Assembly: GCA_902773665.1 (NCBI GenBank)
Contig: CACYFF010000011.1
Span: forward strand, 1-62,576
From: an uncultured Eubacteriales bacterium
GTDB taxonomy: Bacteria; Bacillota; Clostridia; Peptostreptococcales; Anaerovoracaceae
Reading direction: 5' to 3'
DNA: 62,576 nt
In this document: positions 49,873 to 58,700 of the stretch, one piece after another
Layout: the number at the start of each line of letters is the position of its first letter
Position numbering within the stretch: the first letter of the stretch is position 1
Position numbers and translations under genes: made by a program
The notes under the pieces: model-generated
Seen by the model: only the letters and a program-made list of their open reading frames with translations
Told to the model about the DNA's origin: nothing
Database searches by the model: none

Positions 49873-50019
49873 ATGAAGCGAAACCACTCAAACAAGTTCA
49901 AGATCGTCCTGATCGCAGCGGCGCTTGCCCTGTGCGTTTTCGGCGCGCTTTCCGGCGAAGCCTCGATCGTTTTTACCAAAGCAGCCACCATCTGCATGGA
50001 GTGCATCGGCCTTGATTAA
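49873..50019 (+). CDS. CD1871A-family CXXC-motif peptide
   Basis: A 48-residue peptide: a basic start (MKRNHSNKFK), one hydrophobic helix (IVLIAAALALCVFGAL) and a C-terminal CMECIGL with the CXXC. This is the CD1871A family, regularly found just before a 4Fe-4S membrane ferredoxin gene, as here. It likely helps electron or thiol transfer at the membrane. The stop codon overlaps the start of the next gene. Confidence 0.85.
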   Translation: MKRNHSNKFKIVLIAAALALCVFGALSGEASIVFTKAATICMECIGLD

Positions 50020-50884
50020 ACATCTGCGCAAAATCGTACAGGCCGGATGGGGCTTGCTTTCCAACGGCTATATAAAGGGATTTCTGCCCGGCGCACCCCG
50101 GCTCTACACCGGTGCGCTGAAGCATTTCTGCGTGCCCGGGCTCAACTGCTACTCCTGCCCCGGAGCCCTGGGCGCCTGCCCCATCGGCGCGCTGCAGGCG
50201 GTCCTTACGGAGCGGCACAGAAGGTTCCCCTTCTTCGTGCTGGGCTATCTGGCGGCCGTAGGCCTGCTGGCCGGACGCTTCATCTGCGGCTGGCTCTGCC
50301 TGTTCGGGCTGCTGCAGGAGCTGCTCTACAAGGTCCCCACGCCCAAACTCACCGTGCCCGAGAAGATCGATAGACCTCTCCGCAAGCTGAAATACCTGGT
50401 GCTGGCGGTCCTGGTCGTCGGCCTGCCCCTGCTCTACCGCACAAAATACGGCGCGGGCCTTCCCTTCTTCTGCAAGTACCTCTGCCCGGCAGGTACGCTG
50501 GAAGGCGGTGTGTTCCAGGTGCTCCTGAACGACGCCCTGCGGCCGGCTCTCGGTGCGCTGTTCCGCTGGAAAATGGCGGTCCTGCTCTTCTGCATCGCAG
50601 CCTCGACCGTCGTCTACCGGCCCTTCTGCAAATACCTCTGCCCCCTGGGAGCGTTCTATTCCCTGTTTCAGCGGGTCAGCCTGGTGCGCCAGCGTTTCGA
50701 CAGCCACGTCTGCACCGGCTGCGGCGCCTGCGCCAAGAGCTGCGCCATGGGCGTTGACCCCCGCACTGCGCCTAACAGCGCCGAATGCATCCGCTGCGGC
50801 GAGTGCCAGAAGGTCTGTCCGGTTCACGCCCTGTCTTTCGGCGCCGGCAAAAATATTTCCTCAAAAGAACAAATAGTGTCTTAG
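50012..50884 (+). CDS. Membrane 4Fe-4S ferredoxin-type protein (NapH/RsxB-like)
   Basis: A 290-residue inner-membrane iron-sulfur protein with about five TM helices. Cys motifs are CGWLCLFGLL, CKYLCPAGTLE and CKYLCPLGAF in or near the membrane part, and a C-terminal pair of 4Fe-4S sites CTGCGACAKSC and CIRCGECQKVCP. The start is a TTG at 50012 overlapping the CXXC gene stop; GGAG lies 11 bases upstream. The pair probably passes electrons to an unknown membrane acceptor. Confidence 0.9.
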   Translation: MIKHLRKIVQAGWGLLSNGYIKGFLPGAPRLYTGALKHFCVPGLNCYSCPGALGACPIGALQAVLTERHRRFPFFVLGYLAAVGLLAGRFICGWLCLFGLLQELLYKVPTPKLTVPEKIDRPLRKLKYLVLAVLVVGLPLLYRTKYGAGLPFFCKYLCPAGTLEGGVFQVLLNDALRPALGALFRWKMAVLLFCIAASTVVYRPFCKYLCPLGAFYSLFQRVSLVRQRFDSHVCTGCGACAKSCAMGVDPRTAPNSAECIRCGECQKVCPVHALSFGAGKNISSKEQIVS

Positions 50885-50914
50885 AATTCTAAGACAAACA
50901 CCGGAACAATTAAA

Positions 50915-50950
50915 AACTGGCGTAGATCTTCGCTGAAATCTACGCCAGTT
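50915..50950. terminator. Bidirectional terminator
   Basis: AACTGGCGTAGAT and its exact complement, 13-bp stem. It lies between the convergent ferredoxin and YcxB-like genes; a perfect 18-bp palindrome (50878-50895) precedes it at the ferredoxin stop codon. Confidence 0.88.
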
Positions 50951-50979
50951 TGCTTTTGTTATAGCACACGTCCCGGCCT

Positions 50980-51513
50980 TTACCGGACGATCTTCACGTC
51001 CGGCCGCTCGGCCTGCAGATACTCCAGGATCTCCTTTGCGTAGCGGCGATTGACGGTGATGATAAAGCCCATCCCGTCCTTCGTAAAGAAGCTGATCGAC
51101 TCATCGAAGATGCGCACGAAGGCCAGGTTATCCCAGCTCATGCGGACGGTCTGGCTGTCCCCCTTGTTCAGCTCCACGCCTTTCTCATCCATGGTGAACA
51201 CGGACGTGCGGGGGTCATCCATCATATTCTTCTGCAGTCCGTTCAGCCGCTTCCAGAGGGCTGCGCTGAAGATCGCGACGATGATGAGCGCCACCAGCGC
51301 GACGGTGCCCAGCGTATCCCAGCCCCATGCGATGTTCATCGCGGCGATGAGCACAGCCAGCACGGCGCAGAGGATCGTGTAGATCTTATAGGCTTTAAAA
51401 TAGTCCGTCAGCTTGCGCTCCGGTTTCTGCAACAGGCGGCGGTACTGGGTGGCAACATTGATGGCTTCTCTGTAAAAAGCTTCGTTCCCCTTTTCTTTGA
51501 TCTCTAATCTCAT
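50980..51513 (-). CDS. YcxB-like membrane protein
   Basis: A 177-residue protein with two TM helices (IYTILCAVLAVLIAAM and GTVALVALIIVAIFSAALW) and a C-terminal soluble part FTMDEKGVELNKGDSQTVRMSWDNLAFVRIFDESISFFTKDGMGFIITVN. The latter is a PH-like beta fold characteristic of YcxB family proteins. Function is unknown. Good GGAG ribosome site. Confidence 0.82.
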   Translation of the reverse strand: MRLEIKEKGNEAFYREAINVATQYRRLLQKPERKLTDYFKAYKIYTILCAVLAVLIAAMNIAWGWDTLGTVALVALIIVAIFSAALWKRLNGLQKNMMDDPRTSVFTMDEKGVELNKGDSQTVRMSWDNLAFVRIFDESISFFTKDGMGFIITVNRRYAKEILEYLQAERPDVKIVR

Positions 51514-51597
51514 AAAAATTCTTCTCCTTTTTCAATTTGCCCAATTATTATAACAGATTGTTGGACAGGCGAATAATAACGGGGACGGCGCTTTATC

Positions 51598-51828
51598 TCA
51601 TGAAAGCAGGGTCGTATAGCGATCCTGCTTTTTTGCTTTGCGTACGAAGCGGACGTAGAAGAAGATCAGAGCCAGGCAGAACGCGGCCAGCGTAACGGGT
51701 GCGAAGATGAAAAAGTCGCTGCGTTCGGTCACGCCTTCTGTAAGGGAGAAGTCGTACAGACCGTGCATCAGCCAGAAGTACAGTACGAAGGCCGGGATCA
51801 AACTGACGAGAAAGGCGATGATCAACAT
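51598..51828 (-). CDS. Small two-TM membrane protein
   Basis: A 76-residue protein: TM1 (MLIIAFLVSLIPAFVLYFWLMHGLY), a short acidic loop, TM2 (FIFAPVTLAAFCLALIFFYVRF) and a basic tail (VRKAKKQDRY). Not assigned to a family. It begins 4 bp after the 51833 gene stop, so the two are coupled. Confidence 0.7.
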   Translation of the reverse strand: MLIIAFLVSLIPAFVLYFWLMHGLYDFSLTEGVTERSDFFIFAPVTLAAFCLALIFFYVRFVRKAKKQDRYTTLLS

Positions 51829-51832
51829 GGGT

Positions 51833-52252
51833 CTATTTATCTTCCGGGGTCCAGGATTGCTGCAGCTTGTCGATCTGCAGCACGCCGGGGACTTTCACAA
51901 CGACCTGATACTGGTCTTCGTACACGATCTCCCCGGGCGTGTTCGTATACACCAGGTAATAGGGATGATCGTAGCGCTCCAGCAGCCACAGCGCCGGGCG
52001 GATCATCTTCATCATCTCGTCCGAGTTCTCCGTCTTGAAGAAGCAGACGACCTTCTCCTGGTTCTTGCATTGAGGCGGCCAGGGCAGGTTATCGGCGAAC
52101 CAGTCGTCGATCTCCCGGTAAAGTGCGGCATCCTCCTCGTCCATCACGTCGTCCTGGATGAGCTGCCAGCACATGCTGAAGATGCCCTTGGCATACATGG
52201 TGTTTTCCGCCAGTTCCTGTCCCTGGATCCGTAAGTATTTGTAATGCATCAT
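51833..52252 (-). CDS. Hypothetical cytosolic protein, 139 residues
   Basis: Not recognised. Sequence features are YLRIQGQELAENTMYAKGIFSMCWQL, an acidic DDVMDEEDAALYREIDDWFADNLPWPP, and KVVCFFKTENSDEMMKMIRPALWLLERY. No signal or TM. I chose ATG 52252 because GAGGTG precedes it; the open frame reaches 52426. It lies between a GNAT gene and a two-TM protein on the same strand. Confidence 0.7.
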   Translation of the reverse strand: MMHYKYLRIQGQELAENTMYAKGIFSMCWQLIQDDVMDEEDAALYREIDDWFADNLPWPPQCKNQEKVVCFFKTENSDEMMKMIRPALWLLERYDHPYYLVYTNTPGEIVYEDQYQVVVKVPGVLQIDKLQQSWTPEDK

Positions 52253-52283
52253 GACGGCACCTCGCTGTTCTTTCCTATCCAGT

Positions 52284-52895
52284 TTAATATGAAGCGCCGG
52301 TCGAAGCAAGCCAGTATGGCGGCTGCGGTTTTTCCCCTGGTGCCAGCGGCACCTTAACGTCCGTGCGATCCTCATCGTACAGCTGCTTGTGCCACCGCAT
52401 GATATCCTTGATATCTTGCGCTTCATCGCCTATCAGCAATGCCTGCCAGCGCAGGCCGCAGGTCGCCATTTCGTAAGCCGGACGAAAACCGTTCCTCTCA
52501 TAGAATGCGATCCTCCGTCTGCGGATCGCGTTTTCTTCGTCCGGATCCCCGTCCACCGGCAGCTCCGATTCGCAGACCATGGGTCTGCCCTGCTTTTTCA
52601 GCTGCGTCAGCATCCAGGCGCCGTATCCGCCGTTGCGGGCAGCGGCTGTTACGCCCAGATAATCCAGCAGCACGAGGGGAATGCCCTTTCGTTTCCAAAT
52701 GCAGGCGAAGCCGATGGGCATCTGATCGGAGCCCGCAGGACCATCTTCGAACAGTCCCCAGACTTCGTAGCGGTCCTCCGCAAGCAGGCGCGCAATATCC
52801 GCTTCCGGCTTGATCTCGTTGGGAGCAAAACATTCCGGCAGCAGCGTGCGGTACCAGCAGCGGATCTGTTGTTCGTTCATAAGGAGCAATTGCAT
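52284..52895 (-). CDS. GNAT-family N-acetyltransferase
   Basis: A 203-residue protein. The GNAT core includes VWGLFEDGPAGSDQMPIGFACIWKR (strands 2-4), VLLDYLGVTAAARNGGYGAWML (the acetyl-CoA loop, RNGGYG), CESELPVDGDPDEEN and the FYERNGF hallmark of the C-terminal part. ATG 52895 has AGGAG eight bases upstream; the open frame reaches 53141. The acceptor is unknown. Confidence 0.88.
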   Translation of the reverse strand: MQLLLMNEQQIRCWYRTLLPECFAPNEIKPEADIARLLAEDRYEVWGLFEDGPAGSDQMPIGFACIWKRKGIPLVLLDYLGVTAAARNGGYGAWMLTQLKKQGRPMVCESELPVDGDPDEENAIRRRRIAFYERNGFRPAYEMATCGLRWQALLIGDEAQDIKDIMRWHKQLYDEDRTDVKVPLAPGEKPQPPYWLASTGASY

Positions 52896-52933
52896 GGGTC
52901 TATCTCCTTGATCGCTTTTCTTTTGCGGTCTCC

Positions 52934-53258
52934 CTAGTCCAAAATGCTGCCGTCCCGGGAGATCGTAACGACTTGCCAGGGGATGAATTTCCCGCTGTTT
53001 CGGAGTGCGTTCTCCGCCGCCCTCTGCAGCCCGCCGCAGCAGGGCACCTCCATGCGGACGATGGTTACGCTCTTGATATCGTTGCCGCGGATGATCGCGG
53101 TCAGCTTCTCCGTATAGTCCACCGCATCGAGTTTCGGACAACCGATGACGGTGACTTTTCCGCGCATGAAATCCTCATGCATATTGGCATAGGCGTAAGC
53201 CGTGCAGTCCGCTGCCGTTGCATTTTTCTTCGTCTATATGGATGATTTTGCGGATCAT
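52934..53258 (-). pseudogene. Ferredoxin-like 4Fe-4S protein with internal deletion
   Basis: Both ends of one protein survive. The start MIRKIIHIDEEKCNGSG (ATG 53258 with AAGGAGG upstream) matches proteins beginning IIHIDEEKCNGCGLC. The C-terminal part MHEDFMRGKVTVIGCPKLD, VRMEVPCCGGLQRA, PWQVVTISRDG is their conserved end, normally ~150 codons further on. The join lies about 53195-53215 and also shifts frame, so the N-terminal frame stops shortly after. The iron-sulfur region is lost; not functional. Confidence 0.75.
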
Positions 53259-53298
53259 TTCTGAATCCTCCTTTTTTTCTGCTATCATTATACACAAA

Positions 53299-53350
53299 GA
53301 GAACGGTTCTTTGCCTCACGAAAGCTCTGCTGAGACAAAGAAACATCCCC
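53299..53350. repeat. Diverged REP-like palindrome, copy D
   Basis: Arms GGTTCTTTGCCTCA and TGAGACAAAGAAAC flank a 12-bp centre; the right end ATCCCC and left GAGAACGG recall the GGGGACGGTTC family. Confidence 0.55.
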
Positions 53351-53389
53351 GTTATCTGCTCTGATTCTTTTATTTGACCGTAAAGCCGT

Positions 53390-53417
53390 ATCGTTTCGAA
53401 CAAAACGTTGAAACGAT
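53390..53417. repeat. Short inverted repeat ATCGTTTC/GAAACGAT
   Basis: Perfect 8-bp arms, 12-bp centre, inside the gene-free stretch 53259-53814. Possibly a decayed TGTATCG-family member. Confidence 0.4.
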
Positions 53418-53469
53418 TCTTTGCAGTATTTCTCTGAACATGCAGCGTAAATTTCGCGGATTTTAAGAA

Positions 53470-53507
53470 TGTATCGTTTTTGTGCAATTTTGCGGTTTAT
53501 AGATACA
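53470..53507. repeat. TGTATCG-family palindrome, copy 3
   Basis: TGTATC and GATACA arms with a 26-bp T-rich interior. Confidence 0.6.
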
Positions 53508-53552
53508 TGTTTCAACAATTCCCGGCTTTTGCCCATGCAGGCTTATGTAAAC

Positions 53553-53592
53553 TTGTATCGATAATTGCTGATACTATCAAAAAACGATACAA
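53553..53592. repeat. TGTATCG-family palindrome, copy 4
   Basis: TTGTATCG and CGATACAA arms with a 24-bp interior. Confidence 0.68.
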
Positions 53593-53666
53593 TATGGCGA
53601 GTTCCCTCTGAATAGCAGATGCCATAAACATCGTTTTGATCTGATAGATCAAAGCGAGGTCCGCAA

Positions 53667-53708
53667 GATGTATCTAAAATCCAACAAAAAACTCAAAAAC
53701 GATACATC
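53667..53708. repeat. TGTATCG-family palindrome, copy 5
   Basis: GATGTATC and GATACATC arms with a 26-bp A-rich interior. Copies 3-5 and two other hairpins fill the 555-bp gap 53259-53814, where I see no other gene or RNA. Confidence 0.7.
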
Positions 53709-53756
53709 TTCCCCTGCCGCGATTTTTACCACTACTTTTTGTCCTAAAAAGCCAAA

Positions 53757-53786
53757 CGAAAAAGATGGCACCCAACGGATGCCATC
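53757..53786 (-). terminator. Terminator of the 53815-55591 operon
   Basis: GATGGCA/TGCCATC with a 9-nt loop, followed on the minus strand by TTTTTCG. Confidence 0.85.
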
Positions 53787-53814
53787 CTCTTTGTTTCTGT
53801 GTTGTGCGTACAGA

Positions 53815-53946
53815 TTAGTCAATCCGTTCCTCATCCTTTTTTAAATCCCTGTCATACTCCTTCATTTGTTTTCTTCGTTTCAAGAGCTCACGAGTTCCTG
53901 CGTAAAGAATATAGATTATCGCAATAAGAATAACAATATCTATCAC
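53815..53946 (-). CDS. Small single-pass membrane protein, 43 residues
   Basis: GTG start at 53946 with GGGAGG seven bases upstream. The peptide is one TM helix (IDIVILIAIIYILYAGT) and a highly charged cytosolic tail (ELLKRRKQMKEYDRD, then LKKDEERID). It begins 15 bp after the stop of the 53962 gene and ends just before a terminator, so it is the third gene of that operon. No family recognised. Confidence 0.65.
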   Translation of the reverse strand: MIDIVILIAIIYILYAGTRELLKRRKQMKEYDRDLKKDEERID

Positions 53947-53961
53947 GATGGGACCTCCCAT

Positions 53962-54699
53962 TTACCGCAATCCCATAACAAACACGAACAAGGCCAAGAC
54001 CGGGAACACCGTCCAGGCTATATAACGGCTGACGATCTCCCAATCAGAAGGCTCCGCATTCTCCGGGTCGGCGATCCGAAAACGAAGATGCCAGCGGAAC
54101 AGCTCGTCGGCAAACAGGATGCTGAATGCGGTCACAGCGCAGAGAAACAAGCCGCTGATCCAGCCAAAGACATCTCCTTTATGCGTCAGTTTGGGGCCGG
54201 ACATCAGATCGATCAGTTCGTAAACCGAAGGTTCGACCTCGCCTTCCATAATCAATGAAATGCGGCTGATGGGGCTTCCGTTCGTTGTGAACAGCTGTCG
54301 ATCCGGTCCGAATATGATTTCGCAGCCGCGGAAAACCACCTGTTCGCCGCACCGAAGTTCCAAGCCCCTGATATCTTTTCCGGAATACTCCATCGGCATT
54401 TTCTCCGGGATCGCGGAAGGATCCTCCTGCAGCGTATAGGGGCCGAACGTCTCCTCCCCATACTGAAATACCACGGTGCCGTCCGCAGCGACGCTAAAGG
54501 ATGTAGGTACAACGCCGTGGTGTCTACCGGAATACACCGTTTTCCCGTCCTCTGACGAGGGTACGAGGATCGTATCAAGGTAGCGAATGCCCTCTCTGTG
54601 CAGCGTGACCCAATACAGCACAGAAAAAACCAAGACCATAACGAGCAGCACAGCCAGGATGACCTTTTGGTAGATTGTTAGTTTTGAACCCTTGCGCAT
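53962..54699 (-). CDS. Membrane protein with an extracytoplasmic beta domain
   Basis: A 245-residue protein. One N-terminal TM helix (VILAVLLVMVLVFSVLYWV), an outside domain with FSVAADGTVVFQYGEETFGPYTLQEDPSAIPEK and LRCGEQVVFRGCEIIFGPD, then two C-terminal TM helices (VFGWISGLFLCAVTAFSILF, YIAWTVFPVLALFVFVMGL). Not recognised. I chose ATG 54699 since GGGAG precedes it. It lies 13 bp after the 54713 gene. Confidence 0.75.
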   Translation of the reverse strand: MRKGSKLTIYQKVILAVLLVMVLVFSVLYWVTLHREGIRYLDTILVPSSEDGKTVYSGRHHGVVPTSFSVAADGTVVFQYGEETFGPYTLQEDPSAIPEKMPMEYSGKDIRGLELRCGEQVVFRGCEIIFGPDRQLFTTNGSPISRISLIMEGEVEPSVYELIDLMSGPKLTHKGDVFGWISGLFLCAVTAFSILFADELFRWHLRFRIADPENAEPSDWEIVSRYIAWTVFPVLALFVFVMGLR

Positions 54700-54712
54700 C
54701 GAATACTCCCTT

Positions 54713-55591
54713 TTACTCGGCGACCCATGCCGCACCTTTCAGGTCGATATAGAATTCATCCACAAGACCGTCCTCGCTGACAGAATAGTTGCCTGTGAAC
54801 CAATAGTTCCAGGGATGGCCCGAGGTTTCTTCAACCAAGCCGATACGATAGAAGAAATAGCCGGGCTCGGATGCGGGAGAAACTTCTATGCAGCCACAGA
54901 GCCAGTTCTCGCCCTTTTGCTTGCAAAGGTACTCCAGATTATACAAAGACCGTCCCAGCAAAACGTTTTCGAAGCCGCGCTCCGTCATATACGGTTTGAT
55001 GCCGGAATGCAGCGTCTCGATCGCATCGACTCCGTACACGCCGTCCGGGGCCTGTACATCCACGAATTCCGAACGGCCTCCCTTGCCGATCGTAAAGAAT
55101 TCCCGCAGGAAAGCCAGTCCAGGATACTTGCCGTTTGGATCCGTCCACGCTTCACAGAGGCTCCAAATCCTTTCCTGATCCTTTTTAGCGATGCGAAACG
55201 TCCCTTCTCCCCATCTGCGGCCGCCCGGGGATTGCTGACTGATCCGGCCCTGTTCCGAGATCGCTACTTCCGATCGGACCTGCTGATTGCCCAGCATGAC
55301 CCAATAGGAATTTCCGTGAAATACGGTCTGCCGCCCGGGAAGAAGAAAGTGAGCAGATGCATCGCGCATCACATCCAGGAAGGCAGAGGAATCTGCTATT
55401 GGAAGGGTCACGTCGATCGTAAGAGGATCTTCCCCGGCGACACGCTCCTGGATCCGGACCGTCTCCGCTTCTCCTCGGCCTACACCCAGCCAGGCGATAT
55501 CGTACAGCGAATGGGGCCAAAGAAAAACATAGGCCAGCACCGCTGCGCAGATCACCGCCGCCAAGATTCCGCTTACATGATGTTTTTTCAT
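54713..55591 (-). CDS. Membrane-anchored exported protein, unknown function
   Basis: A 292-residue protein with one N-terminal TM anchor (VSGILAAVICAAVLAYVFLW) and an extracytoplasmic domain. Segments DIAWLGVGRGEAETVRIQERV, FLLPGRQTVFHGNSYWVMLG and a C-terminal NYSVSEDGLVDEFYIDLKGAAWVAE suggest a beta-rich fold. No recognised domain. It is first in an operon with two further membrane proteins, which together may form a small complex. Confidence 0.75.
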   Translation of the reverse strand: MKKHHVSGILAAVICAAVLAYVFLWPHSLYDIAWLGVGRGEAETVRIQERVAGEDPLTIDVTLPIADSSAFLDVMRDASAHFLLPGRQTVFHGNSYWVMLGNQQVRSEVAISEQGRISQQSPGGRRWGEGTFRIAKKDQERIWSLCEAWTDPNGKYPGLAFLREFFTIGKGGRSEFVDVQAPDGVYGVDAIETLHSGIKPYMTERGFENVLLGRSLYNLEYLCKQKGENWLCGCIEVSPASEPGYFFYRIGLVEETSGHPWNYWFTGNYSVSEDGLVDEFYIDLKGAAWVAE

Positions 55592-55662
55592 GGGGTCACC
55601 TCCTTTGCCTTCAGTCTATCATAGTGCGGTTGGAAATCAATTACAGAACAGTTACAACAAAA

Positions 55663-55690
55663 ACGGGACTGAGGAAGTCCTCAGTCCCGT
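55663..55690 (-). terminator. Terminator of the large SLH protein gene
   Basis: ACGGGACTGAGG and its complement, 12-bp perfect stem with a 4-nt loop, followed by TTTTTG on the minus strand. Confidence 0.92.
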
Positions 55691-55704
55691 CTCTCATACA
55701 GGTA

Positions 55705-58700
55705 CTATTTCCAGCTCTCGATCGCGCCGTCCATGGTGTAATCGTGCGCGTTGATCGCTTCGTGCATGTTGTAGAAATACCACTTCGTATCGTCCTTCAG
55801 GTCGCTGAACTGCATCAGCCCGCTGCGGTGCGCATCGATATACGTCCTGTCAGCAACGCGGCCCAGCATCAGGTTGACGATCGTTGCAGCTTCGCCTCTG
55901 GTGATATAGCCTGCCGGAACGAACGTACCGTCGGAATATCCGGTGATCCATCCGTATTCTGCGGCCGTTGCGATATTCTTCTCCGCCCAGTAACCCTTCG
56001 GAACGTCGGAGAACGTCTTGCCGCCGTTCGCTTCCTTGGCAAACAGCGTCGCCACGGCTGCAAACTCAGCTCTGGTGATCATCTGGTCCGGCTTGAATTC
56101 GCCGTCCGGATAACCGGCCATGATGCCCTTGCCTGCCAGCACGCCGACATACTTCGTATACCAGGCGTCTTCCTCGATATCCGGGAAGGTCTTCTCTGCC
56201 GTCACGCTCTTATCCCGCAGCAGGTTGTAGAACATGGTCGCGGTTTCCGCTCTCGTGATATTGCCCTCTGGACGGACCGTTCCGTTGGGATAGCCGCTGA
56301 TGTAGATGATATGGTCTTCCGTGATCAGCATGTCGGCAACACCGGTCACGTCCGGCGTAGCGAAAGCCAGTTTGAACGTCGCTTCCACTGTCGTCTTAGA
56401 ATCCGGCTGCTTGTAACTGTAGGAGCCATCTGCCTTCCTGGTCACTTCGATCTCGGTTCCGTCTTTCGCGGTGACCTTCAGCGTATCCAGCGTGTAGCCG
56501 TTATCCGGCTTCACCGTGAGCGTGACTGTCTCATCTTTTGCCGCAGTCTTTTTATCCGCCTCTACGCTTCCGTGATCGGCCGGGCTGACCGTTACGTCAT
56601 AGCCGCTAGTACCGCCGCCGGTTGAAGGCGTCGGAGAAGGCGTGACCTTATTGTCATAACCGATCGCATAGGTGGAGAAGCGCTTCGCAAAGACCGTGAT
56701 GCTGTCGTCGCTTACCTTGAATCCTTCGTTCGCATTGGAGCTGGAAGCCTTCATGACTTCGGCTTTCTGATCACCAGAGTGGAAACGGTAAACTGTAACG
56801 TTTTCCTTATCCGTCGAATCGAACGGAATGATGATCGTCAGGATCTCGTCGTTCGTGCCGCCGATATCGGTCGTACCGGCTTCCGCGCCGCCGATGATCG
56901 TCTTTTCCAGCTTCAGATCCAGAGGAATGATTGTCTGATCCTGCGCCTCATCCAGCGCTTCGATCTGAGCGACTTCGTCGTCGAACTGAGCCTTCTTTTC
57001 AGCAGGGATATTCGACTCGTCGGTGACGGTCAGTGTGATCGTCAGCTTCGTCGCGTCTGAGGGGATCGTCTCCTTCTGCGCGATCGTATCCAACCCGCCG
57101 ACGACAGGCGCATATGCGCCGGCCTTGGAGTTGTCCAGTACGGAGTTCTTTTCTGCTTCGGGCATAGTGATTTTGATCGTGTTCGTTGCGCCGCCAATGA
57201 TCGTTACGATGACGGTGGCCTTGACGCCGTCCTTTTCGGCGATCACGTTGTAATCGCCCTCTTCGAGATCGTCTACAGTGAATTTGCCTTCCAGGTCTGT
57301 CGTGATCCCGGTGATCTCCACGCCTTTCCAGTTGGTGACCGTGATCGCAGCCCCGGTCGTGTAGATCTCCTTGGTGGGATCTGCGGGATCCGGCTCAACG
57401 ACTTCACCTACCAGGTCGCCTGTGGTCTCGGGTTCTTCCGGAGTGATCGGCTCCGTCTGATTCTCTTCCCACTGCGCATAGAGAGTAACGTCCGCATCCA
57501 GTGTGACTTCTGCCTTGTCGGCATAAGCTGTGCCGCTACCGTCCGCCTCTGTGTTCCAACCCTTGAAAGTATATCCTTCGCGGGTGAGCGTATTGGCTGT
57601 CAGAATCGTTGGGGCACCTTCCGCGATTACCTGATCGTCCATAGTGCCTTCGCCGCCATTGGCATCAAAGGTGACGGTGACTGCAGGCTTCCACTGTGCA
57701 TACAATGTCAAATTATTGCTCAGCTTGACCGTTTCCTTATCTGCATAGACAGTACCACTGCCGTCTGCTTCGGTGTTCCATCCGGTAAAGGCATATCCGT
57801 CGCGGGTAAAGGTGCATTCATTCAGCGCTTCTGCTTCACCGATAGGAACTCTCTGCCTGTCCATGTAACCACGGCCCTCATTGCGGTCGAATTCGACGAT
57901 CACCTTATTGGTGATATGCGTGAAGGGATAGAAATCGTTCACCCAATCCCCGCGCTCAAAATCTTCATCGACACGGGCATGCTCCGCGAGCGTTATGTAA
58001 GAAAGCGATTCCAGAGAATAAGACGGCGCGCCGTTGCTTTCTCTGGTGGCATCATCTTTATCGTGGTAAATATACGCATCTTTGATGACATATACGCCAT
58101 CACTGCCAATGGATTTATATCCATTGTTGAGCGCGCCGTAGCCTGGATCGATACCGGAATATCCCGCTCCGCACAGCAATCCACAATAGATACCGCCGTC
58201 GATGATGACCGTTCCGGCGTTGAACATCATGGGATACTCATAGTCGTCCGTTTGGATATATCCGGTCTGCTCTTCTGTGCTGTCTGTGATGTTCAGCGTC
58301 ATACCGCTGTTGATAACAAAGGGAATATGGTCATTGTCGTAATGTTGATTTGTGTTGCTCGTTAAGCCATATCCCGCCAGTTCCAGAGAGTATTCCGTCA
58401 CACCCGATGAAGCCGGGAGGACAACGCTGTTGCCATAAGTAACGTTTCTGAGAAGCTCGATCGTTTCGCCCTGTTTTGCATCTGCAAAAGCTTCGTGGAT
58501 TGTATAGTATTCTATCGTGCTTCCGCTCCGTTCGATCTTGCAGGCGGGCGTGGTCATCTGAAGCATGTTTTCTCCGGATTCGAAAACGGCTGCACTTTTC
58601 TCCTCATATCCGTAATACGCCGTAAAATCGCCCGTGTTGCGTTTGACGCTTCCCTCGTAGCAAGCGAAATCGTACGGAAGAACTTCGCCCTCATAACGGG

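Noticed and set aside
53649..53834. 61-codon minus-strand frame
   Set aside because: It covers a terminator and a palindrome and overlaps the end of the supported 43-residue gene in another frame.
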